A stretch of 64,000 bases of DNA from Sphingomonas_R arantia (GTDB taxonomy: Bacteria; Pseudomonadota; Alphaproteobacteria; Sphingomonadales; Sphingomonadaceae): positions 496,001 to 560,000 of the forward strand of contig NZ_JBHUGS010000001.1 in assembly GCF_042682045.1 (NCBI RefSeq). The letters run 5' to 3'. The notes below the pieces were generated by a model, which had not been told where the DNA came from, searched no databases, and was given only the letters and a program-made list of their open reading frames with translations. This document shows positions 15,628 through 22,655 of this stretch, one piece after another (within the stretch, counting starts at the first letter, position 1; each line of letters starts with the position of its first letter). A program made the translations under genes and the position numbers.

Positions 15628-15984
15628 ATGGCGTATGTCGAGGGATTCGTGGTGGCGGTGCCGGAGGCCAACAAGGCCGCCTATCGCGCGCATGCGCATG
15701 CGGAGGCGGCGGTGGCGATGTTCCGCGAATATGGCGCGACCCGGATGGTGGAATGCTGGGGTGACGATGTTCCGCGCGGGACGGTCACCGATTTCTGGGG
15801 TGCGGTGAAGGCCGAGCCGGGCGAGGCGGTGCTGTTTTCGTGGATCGAGTATCCATCGAAGGCGGTGCGCGACGCCGCCAATGTGCGGATCATGACGGAC
15901 CCGCGGATGGAAGCGCTGAGCGCGGCGCCGTTCGATATGAAGCGCATGGTGATGGGTGGGTTCGAGATGATTCTGGACGCGTGA
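15628..15984 (+). CDS. DUF1428 family protein
   Basis: This is a 118-residue cytosolic protein of the dimeric alpha-beta barrel type. YVEGFVVAVPEANKAAYRAH, GDDVPRGTVTDFWGAVKAEP and MKRMVMGGFEMILDA are the conserved DUF1428 stretches. The family resembles antibiotic-biosynthesis monooxygenase folds but has no proven activity. GGGAGGGG lies 6-7 bases before ATG 15628. It is divergent from cobS and ends 12 bp from the convergent J-domain gene. Confidence 0.88.
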   Translation: MAYVEGFVVAVPEANKAAYRAHAHAEAAVAMFREYGATRMVECWGDDVPRGTVTDFWGAVKAEPGEAVLFSWIEYPSKAVRDAANVRIMTDPRMEALSAAPFDMKRMVMGGFEMILDA

Positions 15985-15996
15985 ACTTCGCCGCGG

Positions 15997-16599
15997 TCAT
16001 GCGAAGGCGGGCGCGCCCTTCAGATGGGTGTAGGCGGTGATGACCGCCTGGAGCGCGCGTTCGTGGCTGCGGTCCCCGCCGTTGCGGTCGGGATGGTACA
16101 GCCGGACGAGTTCGGCGTAGCGCGCCCGGAGCGTGCGGCGGTCGCTGTCGACGTCGAGTTCGAGCGCCTTCAACGCGCGGCGGTCGGCGTCGCTCAAGGG
16201 GCGGCCGTCGGCGCGGGCGCGCGGCATACGGGCGGCGAACTTCGCGCCGATCGCGTCGAGCGGGTCGACGAAGTCCGCCCATTTCGGCGTGCCGGCCGGC
16301 GTGGCGGAAAAGGCGCGGGTTTCGCGTTCCCAGCCGGCGAGCGGGCGCTGCGCCGCCTCGATCTGGTCCGTCGTCATGCCGGCGAAGAAATTATAGCCGC
16401 CGTTGAACGCGCGGATATGATCGAGGCAGTACCAGCGCCAGTCGCCGGGACCGTCGAAGCCGGGGCGCTTGCCGTCGGTGTTGGGCGCGCGAAACTCGCC
16501 GTCGCCGAAGCAGCCATCGGCATCGCAGAGCCGGCCGCTGTTTTCGACGCGCCCGTGGAACCGGGGGCTGCGTTTGGTGGCCGGACCGTCACTCGCCAA
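15997..16599 (-). CDS. J-domain protein (DnaJ-like, C-terminal J domain)
   Basis: A J domain occupies the last about 65 residues of this 200-residue protein (LKALELDVDSDRRTLRARYA, with the HPD motif in YHPDRNGG). It would stimulate an Hsp70 ATPase. The N-terminal half carries CDADGCFGDGEFRAPN, WRWYCLDHIRAFN and YNFFAGM. This Cys/His-containing module is typical of sphingomonad J proteins and may bind metal. No ATG suits: TTG 16599, with AGGAG 10 bases upstream, is the best start because the frame upstream runs into the divergent BolA promoter. Confidence 0.8.
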   Translation of the reverse strand: MASDGPATKRSPRFHGRVENSGRLCDADGCFGDGEFRAPNTDGKRPGFDGPGDWRWYCLDHIRAFNGGYNFFAGMTTDQIEAAQRPLAGWERETRAFSATPAGTPKWADFVDPLDAIGAKFAARMPRARADGRPLSDADRRALKALELDVDSDRRTLRARYAELVRLYHPDRNGGDRSHERALQAVITAYTHLKGAPAFA

Positions 16600-16641
16600 T
16601 GTCTGCCAACTCCTGCGCAAACAGGCTATATAGGAGGCATG

Positions 16642-16926
16642 ATGCAGGACACCACCGGGCCGGTCGCGGCCGAAATGACGGAACGGCTGACGGCCGCGCT
16701 GAACCCCACCCACCTTGCGGTGATCGACGACAGCGAGGCGCACCGCGGGCACGGCGGCCACGATGCGCGCGGCGAGAGCCATTTCACGGTCGATATCGTG
16801 GCAGCCGCGTTCGACGGGCTGAACCGCGTCGCGCGGCAGCGGCTGGTCAATCGTGCGCTGGCGGACCTGCTGCGCGAGCGGGTCCATGCGCTGGTGATCA
16901 AGGCACGTGCGCCGGGGGAGCTGTGA
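16642..16926 (+). CDS. BolA family protein
   Basis: The 94-residue product shows the BolA signature: LTAALNPTHLAVIDDSEAH, then HFTVDIVAAAFDGLNRVARQ and HALVIKARAP. BolA-like proteins partner monothiol glutaredoxins in Fe-S cluster handling, or act as DNA-binding regulators. AGGAGG at 16632 is 4 bases from this ATG and 1 base from an ATG three bases upstream, so 16642 is preferred. The stop is followed one base later by the GST start, so the two are co-transcribed. Confidence 0.9.
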   Translation: MQDTTGPVAAEMTERLTAALNPTHLAVIDDSEAHRGHGGHDARGESHFTVDIVAAAFDGLNRVARQRLVNRALADLLRERVHALVIKARAPGEL

Positions 16927-16927
16927 C

Positions 16928-17650
16928 ATGAGCGTCTGCGAGCTGTGGTACTGGCCGGGCATTCCGGGGCGCGGCGAGTTCGTGCGGCTGGCGCTGGAAG
17001 CGGGCGGCATCCCGTACCGCGACGTCGTGATGGCCGCGCCGGATGCGGACAGCGGGATGTCGGCGATGCTGGACGATATGGAGCGGGACGATCCCGCGCC
17101 GCCGTTCGCGCCGCCCTATCTGGTGGCGGACGGCATGCGGATCGCGCAGGTCGCCAACATCCTGGCGTTTCTGGGCGAGCGGCACGGGCTGGCACCGGCC
17201 GATCCGGCGGGGCGATACTGGGCGGCGCAGCTGCAGCTGACGATCGCCGACATGGTGGCGGAAGTGCACGACGTGCATCATCCGGTGTCGGTGGCGTTGC
17301 GGTATGAGGACCAGATGCCCGAGGCGGCGCGGCGGGCGGAAGCGTTCCGCGCCGAGCGGATGCCGAAATTCCTCGATTATTTCGAGCGGGTGCTGGTCGC
17401 GCGTGGCGACTGGCTGTGCGGGGCGACGTGGAGCTATGCCGACCTGTCGCTGTTCCAGCTGGCCGAGGGGCTGGCGTTCGCGTTTCCCAAGCGGTTCGCG
17501 GCGGTGATCGCGGATCGGCCGCATGTCGCCGCGTTGCGGGCGCGGGTGGCGGCGTTGCCCGAGTTGCAGGCGTATCTGGCGAGCCCGCGGCGGCAGGCGT
17601 TTTCGGACGGGATCTTCCGCCATTATCCGGAGCTGGACGGGGTGGACTGA
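16928..17650 (+). CDS. Glutathione S-transferase family protein
   Basis: The 240-residue protein has the thioredoxin-like N-terminal GST domain (CELWYWPGIPGRGEFVRLAL, PPYLVADGMRIAQVANILAFL). The all-helical C-terminal domain includes the N-capping box region WSYADLSLFQLAEG. The sequence PGIPGRGEFVRLALE resembles sigma/mu-type GSTs with an early Tyr as the catalytic candidate. Substrate unknown. GGGGAG lies before the ATG, and it follows bolA by 1 bp. Confidence 0.88.
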   Translation: MSVCELWYWPGIPGRGEFVRLALEAGGIPYRDVVMAAPDADSGMSAMLDDMERDDPAPPFAPPYLVADGMRIAQVANILAFLGERHGLAPADPAGRYWAAQLQLTIADMVAEVHDVHHPVSVALRYEDQMPEAARRAEAFRAERMPKFLDYFERVLVARGDWLCGATWSYADLSLFQLAEGLAFAFPKRFAAVIADRPHVAALRARVAALPELQAYLASPRRQAFSDGIFRHYPELDGVD

Positions 17651-17706
17651 ACCCGCGTTGATCCGCGCGATTTGCCGCGCGGGGCCGATCGGCTAGGGAG
17701 CGGGGA

Positions 17707-19062
17707 ATGACGCCCGACGCCGCGACCGACGCCCCCCGCCCCGAAGGGCCGATCCGCCGCGCGATGCGCAATGCCGCCTGGTTGCTGGGCGGCAAGGGTG
17801 TCGGCGGGTTGTTCAGCCTCGTTTATCTGGCGTTGGTCGCGCGGACGCTGGGCGTGGCCGGGTTCGGGCTGTTCGCGATGATCCTGGCGTACGGTCAGGC
17901 GCTGGCCAATGTCGTGGGCTTCCAGTCGTGGCAGACGGTGATCCGCTACGGCGCGCACCACCGGGCGGATGCGCGGCCCGACCTGTTCGGGCAGGTGCTG
18001 CTGTTCGCGACGTTGCTCGACATGGGGGCGGCGCTGGCTGGCGGCGCGATCGCGGTGGCCGGCGCGCTGATCATCGGGCCGGCGATCGGCTGGTCGCATG
18101 AGACGCAAGTGCTGGCCGCGTGGTTCGGGCTGTCGCTGATCTTCACGCAGCGCGGGGCGCCGACGGGGGTGCTGCGGCTGTTCGATCGGTTCGACCTGGC
18201 GGCCTATGCCGAGCTGACGCTGCCGACGACGCGGCTGATCGGGACGCTGGCGGCGTGGGTGCTGGACGGCGGGCTGGCCGGGTATCTGCTGGCGTGGGCG
18301 CTGGCGGACCTGATCACGACCGGGTCGATGTGGTGGCAGGCGTGGCGCGAACTGGCGAAACGCGACATGGTGCGCGGGCAGGACCGCTGGCGGTTGCGCG
18401 GGCTGACGACGGGCAATCCGGGTATTTGGCGTTTTTCGATCACGACGAACCTGACCGCGTCGATCGGGCTGGTGTGGCAGCAGGTGCCGGTGCTGGCGGT
18501 CGGCTGGATCGCCGGGCCGGCCGGGGCGGGCGGATACCGGATGGCGACGCAGCTCGGCACCGCGCTGACCAAGCCGGTCACGTCGCTGGCACGCTCGATC
18601 TATCCGGAGTTCGCGCGGATGTCGGTGGGGGGCAGCCCGCGTGCGCTGGTGCCGGTGCTGGCGCGCACCGCGTGGATCAGCGCGGCGCTGGGGCTGGCAT
18701 CGGTGGTGCTGATCGCGGCGGCGGGGCGGCATATCCTGCTGTTCGTCGGCGGGCCGGACTATGTGTTCGCCTATCCGGTGCTGGTGGTGCTGACGCTGGC
18801 GTCGGCGCTCAATCTGGTCGGGTTCGGGCTGGAGCCTGCGCTGGTCGCGATCGGGCGGCCGGGCGCGGCGCTGGTCGCGCGCGGGCTGGCGACGATCGTG
18901 TACATCGCGCTGCTGGCGGGGATGCTGCGGTGGATGGGGCCGATCGGGGCGGCGTGGGCGACGTTGATTGCGACGGGGTTGTCGACGGTTTTGCTGGGGG
19001 TGGCGTTCTGGCGGGCTGGGGATACTTCCGAGGCCGCTGCACCTACTAAGTCGCAAAGTTGA
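17707..19062 (+). CDS. Wzx-type polysaccharide flippase (MATE/MOP superfamily)
   Basis: The 451-residue membrane protein has about 12-14 hydrophobic helices starting at AWLLGGKGVGGLFSLVYLAL. The early LVARTLGVAGFGLFAMILAY matches the polysaccharide-synthesis family (RfbX/Wzx). It would flip lipid-linked oligosaccharides across the inner membrane. No glycosyltransferase or polymerase gene lies beside it, so the substrate is open. GGGAG precedes the ATG. The downstream family D repeat may end transcription. Confidence 0.85.
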   Translation: MTPDAATDAPRPEGPIRRAMRNAAWLLGGKGVGGLFSLVYLALVARTLGVAGFGLFAMILAYGQALANVVGFQSWQTVIRYGAHHRADARPDLFGQVLLFATLLDMGAALAGGAIAVAGALIIGPAIGWSHETQVLAAWFGLSLIFTQRGAPTGVLRLFDRFDLAAYAELTLPTTRLIGTLAAWVLDGGLAGYLLAWALADLITTGSMWWQAWRELAKRDMVRGQDRWRLRGLTTGNPGIWRFSITTNLTASIGLVWQQVPVLAVGWIAGPAGAGGYRMATQLGTALTKPVTSLARSIYPEFARMSVGGSPRALVPVLARTAWISAALGLASVVLIAAAGRHILLFVGGPDYVFAYPVLVVLTLASALNLVGFGLEPALVAIGRPGAALVARGLATIVYIALLAGMLRWMGPIGAAWATLIATGLSTVLLGVAFWRAGDTSEAAAPTKSQS

Positions 19063-19068
19063 AGCGGT

Positions 19069-19107
19069 TGCCCCCACCCCAACCCCTCCCCTGAAGGAGA
19101 GGGGCTA
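19069..19107. repeat. Family D GC-rich hairpin, copy 1
   Basis: CCCCTCCCCTGAAGGAGAGG forms a CCCCTC(C)CCTGAAGGAGAGGGG-like hairpin between two convergent genes. Closely similar copies occur at 35101, 52446 and 63008, always in convergent or terminal gaps, so a terminator role is likely. Confidence 0.7.
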
Positions 19108-19117
19108 GGAAGTGGAC

Positions 19118-19423
19118 CTATCCGCGCTCCACCTTGGTGGCGCCGGCGTCGCTGAAGGCCTGTTCGACGGCTTCGGCTTCGTCTGCGTTCATGTCGACGG
19201 TGACAGTCAGTGCGCCGGCGAGGGCGGGGGCGGCGTCGGTCTCGATGTCGGGGTGACCGCTTTCGACGTCGGCACCGGCGGCTTCGACGCCTGCGCTGTT
19301 CGCGTCGGAGACGGGAGCGACCATGATCGCGGCGCGGTCGAGTCCATATTCCTGGACAAGGTGTTCGACCGCGATGTCGGCGGCGCGGCGGGTGTCGAAC
19401 GTGCCGACGATGGTATTGGACAT
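19118..19423 (-). CDS. Small ferredoxin-like stress-type protein
   Basis: The 101-residue protein begins MSNTIVGTFDTRRAADIAVE, followed by LDRAAIMVAPV and ending LTVTVDMNADEAEAVEQAFS. Its two halves align with the outer halves of the 205-residue glycine-zipper stress protein at 2130, but it lacks the hydrophobic insert. It is highly acidic. No named family is certain; related sequences are annotated hypothetical. It starts 4 bp after the preceding 71-residue gene ends and is probably co-transcribed with it. Confidence 0.75.
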   Translation of the reverse strand: MSNTIVGTFDTRRAADIAVEHLVQEYGLDRAAIMVAPVSDANSAGVEAAGADVESGHPDIETDAAPALAGALTVTVDMNADEAEAVEQAFSDAGATKVERG

Positions 19424-19427
19424 GGGA

Positions 19428-19643
19428 TCAGGCCTTTTCGGACGGGGATGAGCGGTCGTTGTGCGGGGACACAAGCGCGGTGTCTTCCTCGGCAGCCGAC
19501 TTGCCGCCGCCGTCGGAATAGGCGCCGCCATTCGATTCGCCGGCGGGGCCGCGACCGCGTTGCGCGGGAGCGGTGCCGTCGGGGCGGAGTTTCGGGCTGT
19601 CCTGCCCATCCGCCTGCATCGGCTGCGTACCGTCGTCGCCCAT
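19428..19643 (-). CDS. Small hydrophilic, probably disordered protein
   Basis: The 71-residue product (starting MGDDGTQPMQADGQD, ending DRSSPSEKA) is rich in Gly, Asp, Ser and Pro and has no hydrophobic core. GGAG lies 7 bases before the ATG, and a good EcfG-type promoter lies further upstream. Hydrophilic disordered proteins of this type are often tied to desiccation or osmotic stress, which is inference here. Confidence 0.65.
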   Translation of the reverse strand: MGDDGTQPMQADGQDSPKLRPDGTAPAQRGRGPAGESNGGAYSDGGGKSAAEEDTALVSPHNDRSSPSEKA

Positions 19644-19671
19644 CGTCCGTCTCCAATTCGTCAGGGGAGAG

Positions 19672-19697
19672 AACCCCGTCGGGCGGGCGATCGTTCC
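19672..19697 (-). promoter_or_regulatory. EcfG-type general stress promoter
   Basis: On the minus strand an exact GGAAC, 17 bases, then GGTT lies about 30 bp before the small hydrophilic protein gene. This matches the general-stress consensus except the first base of the -10 element, and it would also transcribe the downstream 101-residue gene. Confidence 0.5.
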
Positions 19698-19698
19698 T

Positions 19699-19884
19699 TT
19701 ATTTGCGACGCGCGTCCTGGAATTCCTGGCGCAGCTGGCGGCGGATCTGGCTGCCGGCCATGTGGGCGTCGACCTGATCGTAATTTTCGGATTTCAGCTT
19801 GCGCACGACATCGTCAATATTCGTGCAGCCGCCACTGCGCGCGAGTTCGAACGCGCGTTCGAGCAGGTTGGGCGTGGTCGCCAT
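19699..19884 (-). CDS. Small conserved cytosolic protein
   Basis: The 61-residue protein (MATTPNLLERAFELARSGGC ... RRQLRQEFQDARRK) is mostly helical and basic at the end. SGGCTNIDDVVRKLKSE suggests a helix-turn-helix-like or small binding module. No family is recognised; similar short sequences are common in sphingomonads. AGGA lies 9 bases before ATG 19884; an ATG six bases upstream is too close to that site. Confidence 0.7.
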   Translation of the reverse strand: MATTPNLLERAFELARSGGCTNIDDVVRKLKSENYDQVDAHMAGSQIRRQLRQEFQDARRK

Positions 19885-20076
19885 CGGCATATTCCTGTGC
19901 TGGGCCGGCGGGGCCGGCCGCCGACCGAACCGGCGACGTTGCGACCCCCCGTCGCTGATCCCGGACGCCTTACACGCCCGTGACGATTTTACCAAGATCG
20001 CAACGCCTTGTGGACGAAACGCACCGCAGGCGGCCACCGGCTGGCGCGAACGCGTCGGCATGCCTAAATGTGGGAC

Positions 20077-20406
20077 ATGGCAAATCCAACGATCATCGAC
20101 CTTCCCCACAGCCTTGGCCGCGACGAGGCGCGCCGCCGCATCCGATCGCGGATCGGTGAGCTGCCGGGCCATATTCCGGGCGGCGTCGCGACGGTGAAAT
20201 CGTCGTGGGAGGGTGAGGACCGCATGACGATGCAGGTCGCCGCAATGGGCCAGGAGGTGACCGCGACGCTGGACATCCAGGACACGCTGGTCCGCGTCAG
20301 CCTGATCCTGCCGGGGATGCTGTCGTTCTTCACCGGCGCGATCGCGGCGGGCGTGAAGGCCAAGGGATCCGACCTGCTGCTGGGCGACGACAGCAAGAAG
20401 GCTTAA
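20077..20406 (+). CDS. Polyhydroxyalkanoic acid system family protein
   Basis: The 109-residue protein starts MANPTIIDLPHSLGRDEARR. It contains IGELPGHIPGGVATVKSSWE and RVSLILPGMLSFFTGAIAAG, the conserved parts of the PF09650 family (PHA_gran_rgn). Members sit near PHA synthesis genes in some genomes, but the function is unproven. No phaC or phasin gene is visible here. ATG 20068 three codons upstream is an alternative start. Confidence 0.8.
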   Translation: MANPTIIDLPHSLGRDEARRRIRSRIGELPGHIPGGVATVKSSWEGEDRMTMQVAAMGQEVTATLDIQDTLVRVSLILPGMLSFFTGAIAAGVKAKGSDLLLGDDSKKA

Positions 20407-20598
20407 GCGCGGGCCGCATTACCGATTGGTCATGTGGCGGCCACGGTCCGAGACGGGCGGTTGGGATAGGCGGGGATGCCGCGATCGGCGGTACCCCGAA
20501 TCCCCAAGGAAACCGGTGATCATGTCGCGTCCGCGCACCGTTCGCTTTCCCAACGCCGCCGTCCTATGATCCGCACGGTAACAGGACGGGAGGATGGC

Positions 20599-21285
20599 GT
20601 GGGGCAAAGGATCCTGGTCGTGGAGGACGATGCCACGACGGCCGCGTACATCGCCAAGGGGCTGATGGAGGAGGGCTTCGTCGTCGATCGCGCCGACAAC
20701 GGGCGCGACGGCCTGTTCCATGCGACCGACGGCGATTATGCCGCGATCGTGCTCGACCGGATGCTGCCCGGGCTGGACGGCCTGGCGGTGCTTGGCGCGA
20801 TGCGGGCGAGCGGGATCGCGACGCCGGTGCTGGTGCTGTCGGCACGCGCCGCGGTGGAGGACCGGGTCGGCGGGCTGGTCGCGGGGGCCGACGACTATCT
20901 GACCAAGCCGTTCGCCTTTGCCGAGCTGCTCGCGCGGATCCGGGTGCTGATCCGCCGCGGCGCGGTGGTGCCGACGGTAGAAACAAAGCTGTCCTGCGCG
21001 AACCTCGAAATGGACCTGCTGGCGCGCAAGGTGCGGCGTGACGACCAGGTGATCGAGCTGCAGCCGCGCGAATTCCGGTTGCTGGAATATCTGCTGCGTC
21101 ACAAGGAAGAGGTGGTGACGCGTACGATGTTGCTGGAAGGCGTGTGGGATTATCATTTCGACCCCGGTACCAACGTGATCGACGTGCATGTCAGCCGGCT
21201 TCGCAAGAAGATCGACGAAGGGCATTGCCCGATCCTGCTGCACACGGTGCGCGGGGCGGGATACCGCCTGGGCGTGCTGGGCTGA
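20599..21285 (+). CDS. OmpR-family response regulator
   Basis: The 228-residue regulator has a receiver domain with the acidic pair in ILVVEDD, phospho-acceptor D53 in VLDRMLPGLDG and the conserved Lys in LTKPFAF. A winged-helix DNA-binding domain follows (QPREFRLLEYLLRHKEEVVT, NVIDVHVSRLRKKID). GTG 20599 is chosen because GGGAGG lies 6 bases before it and it gives the usual OmpR length. The next gene, 11 bp downstream, is its histidine kinase. Signal and targets are unknown. Confidence 0.92.
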   Translation: MGQRILVVEDDATTAAYIAKGLMEEGFVVDRADNGRDGLFHATDGDYAAIVLDRMLPGLDGLAVLGAMRASGIATPVLVLSARAAVEDRVGGLVAGADDYLTKPFAFAELLARIRVLIRRGAVVPTVETKLSCANLEMDLLARKVRRDDQVIELQPREFRLLEYLLRHKEEVVTRTMLLEGVWDYHFDPGTNVIDVHVSRLRKKIDEGHCPILLHTVRGAGYRLGVLG

Positions 21286-21296
21286 GACGGGTCCGC

Positions 21297-22646
21297 GTGC
21301 GGCGCTGGCTCCGGTCGTCGACCTTCGGGTTCGTGGTGCTGGTGTTCCTGCTGCAGTTGGCGTCGGCGGCCGCCATCCTGTTGACCGTGCGGCAGATGAC
21401 GGCGGGCGAGGCGCTGCGCGTCGCGCGGGTGCATGCGACGCATCTGGCGGCAACGTTGCCGGACCGGCACGACATCACCGCGCTGGCGGACAGCATCACG
21501 GCGCGGCTGCGCGCCGATCCGGGGACCGACATGGTCATCCTGCTGACCGACCGGGCGGGGCGGGTGCGCGCGGGCAATCTGGCCGCGGTGCCGGCCGGCC
21601 TGCCCAACGACGGGCGCGCGCATGTGCTGGACGTGGAACGGACTGGCGCGCGGCGCGGGCCGGAGCGGGTGGTGGTCGGCGCGCGCGAGATGCCGGACGG
21701 CGGGCGGCTGGTGGTGGGCGAGGTGATCGAGGACGATCTGGCGCCGGCGATCATCGTGGAGGATGCGATGCTGGGCGCGGCGTTGCTGGCGGTGCCGCTG
21801 GCGTTGCTGGGCGCGGTGGTGGCGGCGCGCGTGGTGAACGCCCGCGTGGCGCGGATCGCGGGGACGGTGCAGGCGGTGGCGGCGGGCGATTTGACGCAAC
21901 GCGTGCCGCTGGCCGGCGCGAACGACGCGTTCGAAACGCTGGCGCGCGGCGTGAACGCGATGCTGCAACGGATCGAGACATTGGTGGGCGAACTGCGGCT
22001 GGTGACCGACGGGCTGGCGCACGACCTGCGATCGCCGTTGACGCGGTTGCGCGCGACGCTGGACCGCGCGACGGCGTCGACCGACGATCCGGTCGCGTCG
22101 GCGGCACTGGATACGGTCGCGGTGGAGGCGGACGGCCTGCTCCGCATGCTGACGACCGCGCTGGAGATCAGCCGCGCGGAGGCGGGGATCGGCCGCGCGG
22201 CGCGGAGCGACACGGATGTCGCGGCGCTGATCGAGGATCTGGCCGAGCTGTACGGGCCGCTGGCGGAGGAGCAGGCGCAGCGGCTGGAATGGCGCGCGAC
22301 GCCCGGGCTGCATCACCGGCTGCACCGCGAACTGGTGGGGCAGGCGCTGGCCAATCTGATCGACAATGCGCTGAAATATGGCCGGGCGGGCGGCGTGGTG
22401 ACGTTGTCCGCGGCCGCCGCGGCGGAGGGCGGGCTGGAGCTGGCGGTGGCGGATGCCGGGGCGGGGATCGCGCCGGAGGACCGCGCCGCCGCCCTGCGCC
22501 GGTTCGGGCGGCTGGACCCGGCGCGGCAGCAGGAGGGGGCGGGGCTTGGCCTGTCGCTGGTCGCGGCGGTCGCCGGGCTGCACGAGGGGACGATGGACCT
22601 GGAGGACAACCGGCCGGGCCTGCGTGTGGTGCTGCACCTGCCCTGA
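21297..22646 (+). CDS. Sensor histidine kinase (HAMP-HisKA-HATPase)
   Basis: The 449-residue kinase has a first membrane helix (FGFVVLVFLLQLASAAAILL), a periplasmic domain of about 120 residues, a second helix (LGAALLAVPLALLGAVVAAR) and a HAMP region. The H-box (LAHDLRSPLTRLR, His near 242), N-box (NLIDNALKYG), and G-boxes (DAGAGI, EGAGLGLSLV) follow. It would phosphorylate the regulator encoded upstream. GTG 21297 gives an N-terminus of RRWLRSSTF directly before the helix. It ends 9 bp from the convergent polysaccharide gene. Confidence 0.92.
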   Translation: MRRWLRSSTFGFVVLVFLLQLASAAAILLTVRQMTAGEALRVARVHATHLAATLPDRHDITALADSITARLRADPGTDMVILLTDRAGRVRAGNLAAVPAGLPNDGRAHVLDVERTGARRGPERVVVGAREMPDGGRLVVGEVIEDDLAPAIIVEDAMLGAALLAVPLALLGAVVAARVVNARVARIAGTVQAVAAGDLTQRVPLAGANDAFETLARGVNAMLQRIETLVGELRLVTDGLAHDLRSPLTRLRATLDRATASTDDPVASAALDTVAVEADGLLRMLTTALEISRAEAGIGRAARSDTDVAALIEDLAELYGPLAEEQAQRLEWRATPGLHHRLHRELVGQALANLIDNALKYGRAGGVVTLSAAAAAEGGLELAVADAGAGIAPEDRAAALRRFGRLDPARQQEGAGLGLSLVAAVAGLHEGTMDLEDNRPGLRVVLHLP

Positions 22647-22655
22647 CCGGTTGGT

